A DNA stretch of 64,000 bases from Caprimulgus europaeus (Eukaryota > Chordata > Aves > Caprimulgiformes > Caprimulgidae): assembly GCA_907165065.1 (NCBI GenBank), contig OU015527.1, positions 23,077,686 through 23,141,685 of the forward strand. The letters are read 5' to 3'. The translations under genes were made by a program, and so were the position numbers. How positions within the stretch are numbered: the stretch's first letter is position 1; every line of letters starts with the position of its first letter. Below the pieces are notes generated by a model that saw nothing but the letters and a program-made list of their open reading frames with translations, was not told where the DNA came from and did not search any database. Positions 1-10,010 of this stretch are shown here, piece after piece.

Positions 1-482
1 TCCCAGAGTGGGGGGTGAGTCTGCAGCCCATGGATGACCCCATGACAGAGCCAGGAGCTCAGCCCAAAGAGGTCCGTGACTCCATGGGAAGCTCTTGTTG
101 GAACATCTTGTTCCTGGACTTCCATGCTGGGAAGAGCGGCAGAGGTGAACTGACTGAACCCCCATTCCCTGTCCCCTGTGCCGCTGGTGGGGGGAAGGTA
201 GAGACATTGGGAGCAAAGAGATTTGAGCCTGGGAAGAAGGGAGGGGTGGGGGAAGGTGTTTTAAGATGTTGTTATGTCTAGTTAGATGAATGGCAACAAA
301 TTAAACTGATTTTTCTTCCCCAAGTTTGAGTCTGTTTTGCCTGTGACTATAACTGGAGAGGGAGCCGTCCCTGTCCTTCATTCCTAATCCCGTGCCCCTT
401 TGTTGTGTCTCCCTTCCCATCTCACTGGGTTGGGGGAGTGAATGCAGGACTGCATGGTCCCACTGTGGGTCAAACAAACACA
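1..482 (+). mobile_element. Group B avian LTR, 3' part, cut by the window edge
   Basis: Retroviral LTR fossil whose 5' part lies outside the window. The sequence matches 22,210-22,636 closely along its length, and part of 27,450-27,995, so it is a repeat family present several times here. It carries an ATTAAA-type polyadenylation signal near 300 and ends in a CA after a run ending GTGGGTCAAAC, as expected for an LTR 3' end. The 88-residue open frame at 15-281 lies inside it and is not a gene. The family is a high-copy bird LTR by recognition; I cannot name the subfamily. No internal retroviral sequence follows it, so it is probably a solo LTR. Confidence 0.72.
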
Positions 483-3400
483 GTTTTTAAGTAAGGTGTC
501 TTTCATGAACTAGATATGTCGCACCTCACCATGTAACACGTATTAGATCGTTGGGCTTGGTCTTCCTGTACTAACGGAGATTCTGTTAAATGTCTAACCA
601 GTGTAGTTATATGTAGATAAAAAATGAAATATGAGAATAAGAAATGGTCATTTTTATTCTAGATCAGTAATTACTTTACCATTAATGCCTAAACACCTAA
701 CTAACAGGAAGTCTGGGAATGGTGGATTCCAGAGCCTACCCACAATCTGTGCAATCCTTGGGGTGTACTAAAAGACAAGTTAGGTGAGCAACTGCTGGCC
801 AAGGAGAGATTGCTCCAACATCTCTGTCGTAGATATAGCTACAGATGTGTGAGGCAAAAAGGAGGAGAAATTAGTGCACCAGATTTCCATTTGCATGTCT
901 TGTGTGTAGTACTTGTTTATGATACTGGGTTTAATGTGGACAGCCATGAATGACACTTTAGGGAAACTGAGTCAGAGCAGCTGCAATTTAAAAGTGCTTG
1001 CAGGAAACTAAGAGGCAGCATTTGACTTCCTGTGGTCAGAGGTCCTGAAAAGAGTTTAGAACCCTCAGCCACACAAGGAACAACCAAACTCCATGAATTT
1101 CAGTGCTGCTTTTCTCTTTTAGGCCACAGCAGCAGCAGGAAGTAGTACATAGCTGGGCATTACTGTCACTGGTGACTTCACCCTTCTGAAAGGAAGTTGA
1201 TTCCCTAAAAAGGAGTGTGTATACAGAGCTACATTTTGCAGATCAACCAAAGTTTCGGGGAAAATGACAATGCATATTTGCTAATACTTAGTTTGCGTCA
1301 CATTCATGTTTAGCAATTTATGTTTTCTATTTGCTGTCCAAGGTTTCCTTGCCTGAGTCCTTTCCTTCCTTTCCTTTAATTAAACATGGTATAATTCTCT
1401 GATTCTCTACAGGAATAAACACTTTTCTTTTTTTCTTCTTCCTATTATTAAAAAAAAACCCCAACAACCAAACAACAATCCTTGATTTCCTGTTCTAATG
1501 TGTAATATCTTAGAAATTTTAGGGATCACCCTTAGTCCTTTTCTTGGCTACAGGATGGGAGCACTAAGTGTCAAGGCCGGGGCTCCCTCTTTCAAGGTCT
1601 TCATCAGAAGCTGCAGGAAAGAAGGAGGAGCACCAGGTGCTCCAATGAGCCCCAGATGCAACTGTAGGGCTTTTAATAGCTCCTTTTTCTTTTTGTTCAG
1701 AATCTCAGTTTTTAAGCAGTATGTAAATTCTGATTTCAGGTTTGTTAACAAATAGAGTCTTTGACAGGTAGCTACAACTTGACATTAGTGCTCCAAAACA
1801 ATAATGGTGTTAATGTTGGTGAAAGTGGCAGGAAATAAGTATTCAGGTAAATTAAAGGACTTATTTTCTATCTGTCAAGGAGGAAATCAAATAGGATGCA
1901 GCAACTAATAGACCAGGAGAATGAGTTCTCCAAATTTTCTCCAAAATTTGGAACAGAACAGTAAATGTGTGAATACCAGGATCAAGTCTTTCAAATGTAT
2001 TTCAGGTATGAAAGATGGGTTTTTTTTTTTTTCATTACATTTAGATGAGGTACCTTTTACTTACAAAACTATCTTATTATTCTTAATTGAGAACAGCTGA
2101 AGTTACTTTTCTCTAAGAGATAGTTATTTTTATTGAATAATGTATTAAAATGTATTTGAAGTGTAGTGATTTTAGAATCATGATTAAAAATGTAGCAGAA
2201 CTACTCCATGCCTTGTAAAACTTCAAATGCACTATATATATATATCTGAATTTTGGAGAACTTTGCATTCTTGAGATATTCCTGAGATTGGTAAAATATG
2301 ACTTTACTTCCTCTGAAGGAATGCTTTCATATTGCAAAGAAAATATTTATTCTAAAATATGGTCAATATTGTTCTATCAAATGACTGATCTGTTACCAAT
2401 AAATGGAAGATATTTAATGGTTCTTTTGTTCCCCCTTACCTCAAACAAGCTAGGGTTTTCTTTTTTTTATGGCTTGCATTTGGACAACTAAGGATGACAA
2501 GCTTCATTTACAGAAAACTTAAATGCTGAAAACAGTGTGTTTTGCTTGCATTTATTATGATACCCTGTTCTTTTAAAATCGTAGCAAGAATTAGATCCTT
2601 AGTTTTATTAGTGTCTAATGATTAGGAATTCTAGTGAGAACAAATAAAAGATCCTCTTAAATGCTCTGTAAATATTCACTTGAATCCTGATTATGTAGTG
2701 TGCCTGCTAACAGGAGTGGTTTATAACTGACCTATAAAGAAAAAGACTAATACATCTAAAGAGATGCGCCAAAAGGCACAACTCTGCTGCACTGTGCAGA
2801 ATGGTCAGAACCATATCCTGTATATTATATTATCTCAGATACTTTCATTAAACAGACTCAGTCAAATTCTCCTTGCTATAAATTATAAAAAATACGTAAT
2901 TCTTTTCAGAAATCAAGCTGTTCTCACAGAATATTGATTACTTGTCATCATTAAGGTTGTAAATTGCAGTTTACAATTTACAGAGCAACTGTACTTTCAC
3001 ATAAACTATTTAAACACTATCATCCTGACTTCTACAGCAAAATAAACTGTGTTGGTACTCATGTCCTCTTGAACACATAAGAGGTAGTTTTATTCTTTGT
3101 CTGTGAATGTAATATTTTTAATTCAACACATGAATTGCATGTCTCTGTTAATATTATTTCTTTAAAGCAAGCACCCTTATCCCCAGAAAAGTGTTACACC
3201 AGGAAAAAAGTGTACTGTGAGTATAGTATGCAAACTCCACTGGAACAGGTACAACAGACTAATGTGTTGTTTGAGGTTGGTTCACTAGACAATTATCTCT
3301 GAAGAAAACAAATTTAGCAATTTTTTCACTGGATTGACAATTCTATTTTTGTGGCAAATGAAAAATTAGAATAGGCATTATAGTGCATATCTCTCATGGT

Positions 3401-3694
3401 GGATTCTGAGATAGAAACTTAGGTCAAAGTAGAGTGTGGCATATATAAAACCAGCTTAATGGAATGGGCATTTTCAAATATTTATTTTTGTAGGGAAAAA
3501 ATTCTGTGCACAATTCTTCCCTGAAGTGATTTGTACTAGTATGAAAATGCATTTATTTCCCAGATTATTATTTTTTCAGTTTTAGCATAATTTTGGCTTG
3601 GAAATTCCTGTAGCTCAGTTTACAGTGCTGAAATAGAAAATGGAGGGTGGACAAAAACTCCAAAGACATGGGTTTAGGTGTATGAATTTGCACT
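483..3694. other. AT-rich non-coding stretch
   Basis: No gene or recognisable transposon seen. There are short simple tracts: a poly-T near 2,020-2,033 and a (TA)n at 2,233-2,246. A GC-richer patch at about 1,556-1,680 is open on both strands (67 and 85 codons) but resembles no protein that I know. The small frames at 2.1-2.5 kb are of chance length. Confidence 0.5.
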
Positions 3695-4106
3695 TGTCCT
3701 GGGTTTGGTTAGGATAGAGTTAATTGTTCACAAGGAACTCGAGAGGGGCGCGCCCGGGACTGGTGCTCTGGGCAGCCAGGGCAGGTGTTCCATACCGCGT
3801 GACTGGATTCCATACCATGTGACATCGTGCTCACTATTTCAACAGGGAAGTTCCTGGGGGGGGGGGGTGTACTGCGGTTTGGGAGGGGGTCGGGTGGTGA
3901 ACTGTTTGGTTCCACGCACCACTTGTTACGTTGTACATTATTTCGTTAGCACTGTTGTTGTTGTTGTTTGGTGTTGTTTCTCCCTTACCATCCCAGCAAA
4001 CTGCTTGTGTCTCAGCCGCTGAGCCCCCCTCGTTTATATTTTCTCCTCCCCATACCACCGGAGGAGGGGGGTGGGCAGGGACCCTTCCTGGTTAAAACCA
4101 CGTCCT
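3695..4106 (+). mobile_element. Solo LTR, group L (ERVL-like), short form
   Basis: LTR fossil starting TGTCCTGGGTTTGG and followed by the GGATAGAGTTAATT block shared with the copies at 28,023, 38,313 and 46,384 (plus) and 14,533 (minus). It has a G-run near 3,857-3,868 and the usual GC-rich 3' end with a TTAAAACCAC block. The sequence CACT flanks both sides (3,691-3,694 and 4,107-4,110), which suggests a target-site duplication; the exact 3' end is uncertain by a few bases. No internal region, so it is a solo LTR. Open frames at 3,678-4,022 (plus) and 3,709-4,058 (minus) are shadows of this element. Confidence 0.72.
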
Positions 4107-5642
4107 CACTAAATAATATAATGTGGAGTTTGACCCAGGATCTTTACAGAAATTAGTAGATAATTGTCAATAATGGGCTCAGGTCTAAGGGGTTTTTTAG
4201 CACTAAACCCTAACATTTTGTGCAGACCTTTCTCCAACTGCAGGGGTCGCCTGAGTCCTTTAGGTGACTAAAGTGACTTTAAGTACTGCGGGGGTCCGGC
4301 TCTGGTTTAACCATTCTTTTTCGGGCTGTTAAACCTTTCTTCATGTTGCAACAGTGGATTGTTAATCAACCTATTTATTAATCCAGTTTGCATCTGAAAA
4401 AAAACCAGGATATCCAGCAAGGTGAATACTGTGTTTGTGAAACAACCGAAAAGTACCATGTAAAATTCAACAAAGTTCATGGTCTTGAAGTTAAATATTT
4501 TTCCCTGTCTGCTGCTTTGTAGAACACCTTTTATTTACCTATGCTGTAATTCTTTATTGTGTAATAATACTTTTTGGAATACATTGTACTAGTTCCTTTT
4601 CTTTCCACTGTGATAGTAAACTGAAATAATGGAAATAATGTGCTTTGTCATTTGTTCATGTTAAAGTACAGAAAAATGTGTTTATATTAAAAATTGATGT
4701 GAGAAACTAAAAGGAAATTAATCTTGCTGACATCCTAGATCAGGCTAAGAAAGTTAGTGTCAAGTGTAAATTGAGGTTATGATGAGATTAGGTAGCCTTG
4801 TTGTTGTAAGTACATAAGGAAAGAAATTTACATGCGGTATTTTAGTATCTGATGTCCTGCATCTCTTAAAAAGATTTTACAGTCAAAGTTATGGAATACG
4901 TATTTTCAAAGTCCTTTTCTTCTCAGCAGTGTCCAAATCCGAATGACTGTGTCACTATATTTAGAGTCTAACAGCACATTCCTATTTAAAATACACACCC
5001 TTATCTTTTAAGTAATATGCTATTGTTTTTAGTTTCCTGTTTCCTTTTGATCTAAGTTCATTGTTGAGAACTGGCTTCATTTTGTGTTTACTCTGACAGG
5101 ATTGATCTTTGAGAACTATCCAGTGATCAGTGTCTTTCTTCAGTCAGGATGAATACCTTCCATTTCTTCTGCAGTTGCTGGCAGCTTGTTTGTATACTTA
5201 ACCTTCTATCATTCCTCTTCTTGTGTGAACTGCTTTTATAAACGCGGTACCATTGCTTTTGTAAAAATGTGTGGAATGGAGTGTACTGATGGCTGTGCAA
5301 CCCAAGACAATGGCAGGAATTCATTGAGCACAGTAGTAATTAATAGATGAAATAATAATGTGGATACAACTCGTGCTGTGTACAACTAGTATACACTAGC
5401 AGTCAAGTCAGTATATGCTGTTGTTGTAATGCAGGAAGTTAGCAGTTACTTTAATGTGCTTGGTTATAGTTCACATCAGAATATAACTTCTAAATATATC
5501 ATTATGATATGCAGGCAATAACTACTTTTGTTTTTCTTCGTAGTCTTCAAATGACCAAACTTTGATTTGTTTGCATCATAATAAGTTGGAAAGAGAAATA
5601 CAACTAAACCGTCAGAAAAAGATAAGAATTAGAATCTGATGA
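4107..5642. other. Non-coding stretch with one unusual GC-richer patch
   Basis: No gene seen. A GC-richer patch at about 4,190-4,345 contains a perfect 6-bp inverted repeat with a 4-base loop (4,258-4,273, CTTTAG-GTGA-CTAAAG). It does not match any other part of the window that I can see. The rest is ordinary AT-rich sequence. Confidence 0.4.
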
Positions 5643-5813
5643 ATCATAGAACCATAAAATATCTCAAGTTGGAAGAGACACATAGGGATCATCAAGTCCA
5701 AATCCCTGCTCCTCACAGGACTGCCTAAAACTAAACCATATGGCTAAGAACATCATCCAGACGCTACTTGGACTCTGACAGGCTTGGTGCCATGACTACT
5801 TCCGTGGGGAACC
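5643..5813 (-). mobile_element. CR1 LINE 3' end, first half (split by an LTR)
   Basis: Minus-strand CR1. The lower-coordinate edge shows the CR1 3' terminus in antisense (GAATCATAGAACCATA), then the antisense of the CR1 3' UTR (TTGGAAGAGACACATAGGGATCATCAAGTCC, split here as TTGGAAGAGACACATAGG and ATCATCAAGTCC). The CR1 stops at the LTR beginning at 5,814 and resumes at about 6,392. It is 5'-truncated and non-coding. Confidence 0.85.
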
Positions 5814-6391
5814 TGTGATATACCATATAGGCTTATGGTTTAAGCCAAACCAGAGTTGACTTTTGAGTGAACTTCCCAACCTGTATCACATCAGCATGAA
5901 ATACAACTGTGAGACTTTTCCTTCTACAATCCAAAGCCAGATGCATTCTACCAAAACAGGAGCTTCCTGGATGCATCTTGGATCCTGGCCAGATCTGTGA
6001 AGTGAAGTGAAGCCAACCCACCTTTCTCTCTACGTAATTTGTTAGATCGTATAAAAGCAGGACAGAGAAGATGGAGACTCACCTACGAGTACACACACCG
6101 TATAACACTTCCCAACTGCCAGGAAAGGTTCTCTGGTTCATTCCTATGATGGATCTGGACAATGGTAAGTATTGGGACAATTGGTGATGTATCTTTCTTA
6201 ATCATTATAGTTAACCTATGTAGTAATGGTTAGGTGCATTACCCTGCTTATCTTTGTACCTTGCTTATTCCCCCCCTCCCGCTTTTTTTTTTTCCCCTTC
6301 CTCCCTGCTTTGAATTAAATTAAATTAGTTTGATTTTGTTTTCAAATTGGTGTCTGTGTCCTTTTTGCTAACCCTTTCAACTGGCAAAACA
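5814..6391 (+). mobile_element. Group A LTR inserted into a CR1
   Basis: LTR fossil running from TGTGATATACC to GGCAAAACA, that is TG...CA. It holds a TATA-like ATAAAAGCAGG near 6,051 and later AATTAAATTAAA. The same family occurs at about 21,000-23,223, where it is itself interrupted. The CR1 reads on either side (GGGGAACC before, GCTTGTTCCAG after), showing that the LTR landed in the older CR1. A 4-bp duplication (AACC/AGCT) is possible but diverged. No internal sequence, so it is a solo LTR. A TSD of 4 bp would suit an ERV1-type element, but this is not firm. Confidence 0.72.
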
Positions 6392-6600
6392 GCTTGTTCC
6401 AGTGACTGACCATCCTCTCTGTGAAGAACCTTTTCCTAATAACCAGTCTGAACTACTGCTGATGCAGCTTCGTTCCATTTCCATTGTTCTGTGGCTGGTC
6501 ACCAGAGAGAGATCAGCACCTCCCGCTCTGCTACCTTCCTTGAGGAAGTTGTAGACTGTGATGAGGCCACCCCTCAGCCTTCTCTAAGCTGAGAAGAGTC
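6392..6600 (-). mobile_element. CR1 LINE, second half after the inserted LTR
   Basis: Continuation of the CR1 begun at 5,643. It has the antisense of the CR1 ORF2 end and 3' UTR (TTCCAGTGACTGACCATCC, GTGAAGAACCTTTTCC) and then the part encoding the VYNFLKE-like stretch in antisense. It ends near 6,600, where a perfect 18-base direct repeat with a 22-base period begins (6,600-6,639). Confidence 0.85.
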
Positions 6601-8465
6601 AAGACAACAAAAATGAAGGGACAAGACAACAAAAATGAAATTAACATAGCAACATTGCATTTTCCATCTATCATTTTGAGTTTTATTAGTGTTCTGAACT
6701 CAGAAATTAGTGAAGACTGCATGTTTTTTGTTGGCATTGACATTCATTGTTAATCCATTTTTAAACTCGGATTTCTGCTTCTTTCTTGTTCCCTCACTTC
6801 TCAACTTTTATCTTGTCTTCAGCTCCTTTTACTCCTTCATCACTGTTATATTATGGCCTATGGATTCTTGAGAGCTTTCCATCTCTCCTAATTCCTTTGA
6901 GTTGATAGGCTCCATAGCATAATAAAAATGTGTACTGAAATGGTTTTTATTTGTAAAGAGCACCTTCTTTCGTCCCCTACGCCAAATAGATGACACTAGT
7001 CACTGTAATCACATGAATCATGCCTCCTTTTGAGCCTTAGTTTAGGCCTCTCTTTCCATAGGAAACATGGTTAGACTGTTTATTAAGTGAGTAGGAGGCA
7101 CAGTTCTGCCTGAATCTAGGTGGAAGCTTTTGAAATTATTTCTGCAAGACTATTACCCTTTTTTTGGACCAGTACATGAAGCATGAGTATAGCTGGCATT
7201 TTAATTTCCTCCTTTTTGGCTAGAGAATAAAACCAGGATAAAATTATGAGGGCAGGAGACAGGAAGTCAGCTTGGGTGGAGAAAAGCAAAATTCTCAGAT
7301 CCTTCCGCACTTCTGAGAGTACCAGATGGAAGATTAGATGGGAGAGTAGAACCCTATGGCAGAAAAAATAGAATTAGAAAAACACAAATATCAAAGAGAA
7401 GACTAAAGGAAAGATCAACATCACTGGTTAAATTTTGTTACATGAAATGCAATGTGTTCAGTGTCCAAGAGGAAAAAAAGTAGGTAAGGATTCCTGTAGA
7501 CAATGTACGCTGTAAATTCTGAGAACACACATAGAGCTCTCATTTTCCAATTCATTAGTTCCATAATATCCTACCTTTAATGTAAGCGGATTTTTGCATG
7601 CGCATCATTGCTGACACTGAGCTTTCCTAATAGATTTCAGACAGGACCCAGCTGCTGAAAACAGGAGGATGGTACTTGTATTCTTTGAGAGAAAGAAAAA
7701 GACAGTCTGCTAGAAAGAATGTAAGCATTTTATTTCCCTAAAACACATTTTGAAAGACTTCATACAAAGGAAATTTAAAGAGTTAGAGGGTTTTTGTATT
7801 TATTTAAATGATCTTTAGTATTTGCTCTCTCTTTCACTATACTGCTGCATAAATGATTTTCTCTTTTTCAAGCCACCACATGTTCTTTGAGGACTATTTC
7901 TTACCTCACATATTTGTGTCACGTTTCAGGGCTAGATTCTTAAAAGCACTTAAAATCTTAAATGCAACTGCTAGTCTCCTCATCTTAGTGTAACATCTAA
8001 TTCTAGAAAATTCTTTCTGAGTTGCTGCCAATCCATATAAAGACAAAATCTGGCATGACAGTTTAAATTCTTGAAATCATTGAACTACCCAAATGTTTAA
8101 TGGTGCTGTGCAGGATGTCTCAGCAGAGGCTCAGGTTCTGCACAAAACAGCATAAGGAGATGGTATGCCACTTTTACTGACCAGTAGCTCTCATGGAAGG
8201 TCAGGTTAATGGCTCCTGATCATGGCAATGAAACAGGCCCAAGAGTCTGAGCTGTGATAGATTTTGATTGAGTTCAGGCAACGCCCTGTTCTTTGTAAAG
8301 AATGCTTTTCCTGTCTTATCCCTTTCATACTTCATCTACTCAGTTTTCCCAACTCTTCTTTTGTCATGGCGGTATAGTCTATGAATCTACTGTGATCAGC
8401 AATACATTTTGACTTTCAACTCTTCAGCATTTTGCCTAGCTGTTGTGCAAACACAAGCTCTGTTC
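6601..8465. other. Non-coding stretch
   Basis: No gene or clear transposon seen. The stretch opens with two copies of AAGACAACAAAAATGAA (6,601-6,617 and 6,623-6,639). The small frames at 6,531-6,743 and 7,116-7,310 are chance. Confidence 0.45.
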
Positions 8466-8749
8466 TCTCAGTAGGTACAAGCAAGGAAAAGCTTTTAAAC
8501 TGAAAGAAGATAGATTTAGATTAGACATAAGGAAGAAAATCTTTATTTTGAGGGTGGTGAGACACTGGAACAGGTTGCCCAGAGACGTTGTGGATAGCCC
8601 ATCATTGGAAATGTTCAAGGTCAGGTTGGATGGGTCTTTGAACAACCTGGTCTAGTGAATGATGTCCCTGCCACATAGCAGGGGGGTTGGACAGGATGAT
8701 TTTCAAAGGTCCCTTCCAACCCAAACCATTCTGTGATTCCATGATTCTA
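8466..8749 (+). mobile_element. CR1 LINE 3' end
   Basis: Plus-strand CR1 3' piece. The 70-codon frame at 8,443-8,655 reads in part RLDIRKKIFILRVVRHWNRL, the well-known C-terminal end of CR1 ORF2 (DIRKxFF..RVVxHWNRLP). The 3' UTR follows, with GGGGGGTTGGACAGGATGAT, then the terminal block TGATTCCATGATTCTA. It is heavily 5'-truncated, as is usual for CR1. A long LTR abuts its 3' end. Confidence 0.9.
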
Positions 8750-9880
8750 AGTTACAATAAACCTCAGTATTTAGGTCAGCTGCTTCTCCGAGGAGAGCAT
8801 CAATTTTGTGACATACGTAATCCTCTAAAAGGGGTAAGAAGCTTCCCCCATGTCCATCACAGCCAATGACGGACCCGCTGCTGTCCAAGGCTGAGCCCAT
8901 CAGTAATGCCTCTGTGATAACATCATTAAGAAAAAAAAGAGGGGAAGAGAAAAAAAGTGGCACATCTTGCAGCTTGGGGGAGAGGAGTGAGAAGGTGTGA
9001 GCAAAACAACTCTGCAGACACCAAGGTCAGTGAAGAGGGGGAGGAGGTGCTCCAGGTACCAGAGCAGAGATTTTCCCCGCAACTTGTGGTGAAGAGCATG
9101 GTGAGGCAGGCTGTCCCCCTGCAGTCCATGGAGGTCCATGGAGGAGCAGATGACCACCTGTAGCCTGTGGAGGACCCCACGCCGGAGCAGGTGGATGCCC
9201 GAAGGAGGCTGTGACCCCGCGGGAAGCCCGCGCTGGAGCAGGTTCCCGTCAGGACCTGTAGCCCATGGAGAGAGGAGCCCACGCTGGAGCAGGTTTGCTG
9301 GCAGGACTTGTGACCCCGTGGGGGACCCGCGCTGGAGCAGTCCCTTCCTGAAGGACTGCACACCATGGAATGGACCCATGCCAAAGCAGTTGGTGAAGAA
9401 CTGTCAGTCATGGGAAGGACTCACGTTGGAGAAGTTAGTGGAGGACTGTCTCCTGTGAGAGGGACCCCACGCTGGTGCAGGGGAAAGAGACCTCCCCCTG
9501 AGGAGGAAGGAGCAGTAGAAACAACATGTGGTGAACTGACCCCAACCCCCATTCCCCGTCCTCCTGTGCTGGTGCGAAGGAGGTGGAAATCAGGAGAGAA
9601 GTTAAGCCTGGGAAGAAGGGAGGGATGGGGGAGGTGTTTTAAAAGTTGGTTTTATTTCTCATTATCCTCCTGTCTGATTGGTAATAAATTAAATTTCGTT
9701 TTTCCCCTAAGTAGAATCTGTTTTGCCTTTGCCAGTAATTGGTAAGTGATCTCCCTCTGTCCTTATCTCCACTCACAAGCTTTTCATTATATTTTTCCCC
9801 CACCTGCCCCGCTGAGGAGGGGGAGTGATAGAGTGGGCTTTGGTGGGCATCTGTCACCCAGCCATGGTCAACCTACCACA
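8750..9880 (+). mobile_element. Long avian LTR (group B/C) with internal minisatellite
   Basis: LTR fossil of about 1.13 kb. Recognisable blocks in order: AAGCTTCCCCCATGTCC near 8,840; a TATTTAAGA-like region near 8,928; a series of 45-52 bp imperfect repeats ending in GGAGCAG at 9,134-9,480; AATAAATTAAATT (polyadenylation signal) near 9,680; and a 3' end GGTCAACCTACCACA at 9,880. The TG start is not clear, so the 5' edge may be truncated. The frames of 86-161 codons on both strands in this interval are repeat artefacts. It matches the 3' structure of the copies at 1-482 and 21,710-22,636. Confidence 0.7.
9134..9480 (+). repeat. Minisatellite inside the LTR, about 8 imperfect units
   Basis: Successive units end in a GGAGCAG-like core. 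The cores of the last seven begin near 9,180, 9,231, 9,282, 9,330, 9,379, 9,424 and 9,470, giving periods of 45-52 bp. A further, less similar unit begins near 9,134. GC content is far above the surrounding DNA. The repeats are part of the LTR, not a separate insertion. Confidence 0.75.
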
Positions 9881-9887
9881 CTGGCCG

Positions 9888-10010
9888 TAAACACTTCCAG
9901 GGAGGGGACATCCACAACTTCTCTGGGAAACCTGTTCCAGTGTCTGACCACCCTCACAGTAAAGAATTACTTCCTGATATCTAATCTAAACCTCCCCTCT
10001 TCCAATTTAG
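9888..10010 (-). mobile_element. CR1 LINE fragment, antisense, flanking the LTR
   Basis: Antisense CR1 sequence with the blocks CACAACTTCTCTGGGAAACC and TGTTCCAGTGTCTGACCACC, followed by AAGAATTACTTCCTGATATC. The terminal 3' octamer end is missing; the LTR ending at 9,880 lies there instead. Orientation is opposite to the CR1 at 8,466-8,749, so the two are separate copies. Confidence 0.82.

Noticed and set aside
3857-3868. G-run as a G-quadruplex
   Set aside because: A single G-run in an LTR; the four separate tracts needed for a standard motif are not clear.
9134-9480. CRISPR-like array
   Set aside because: Units are imperfect, adjoining repeats with no unique spacers of fixed length, in a vertebrate LTR.
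8900-9745. Several 106-161 codon frames on both strands
   Set aside because: They lie in the GC-rich minisatellite part of an LTR; stop codons are rare there because of composition.
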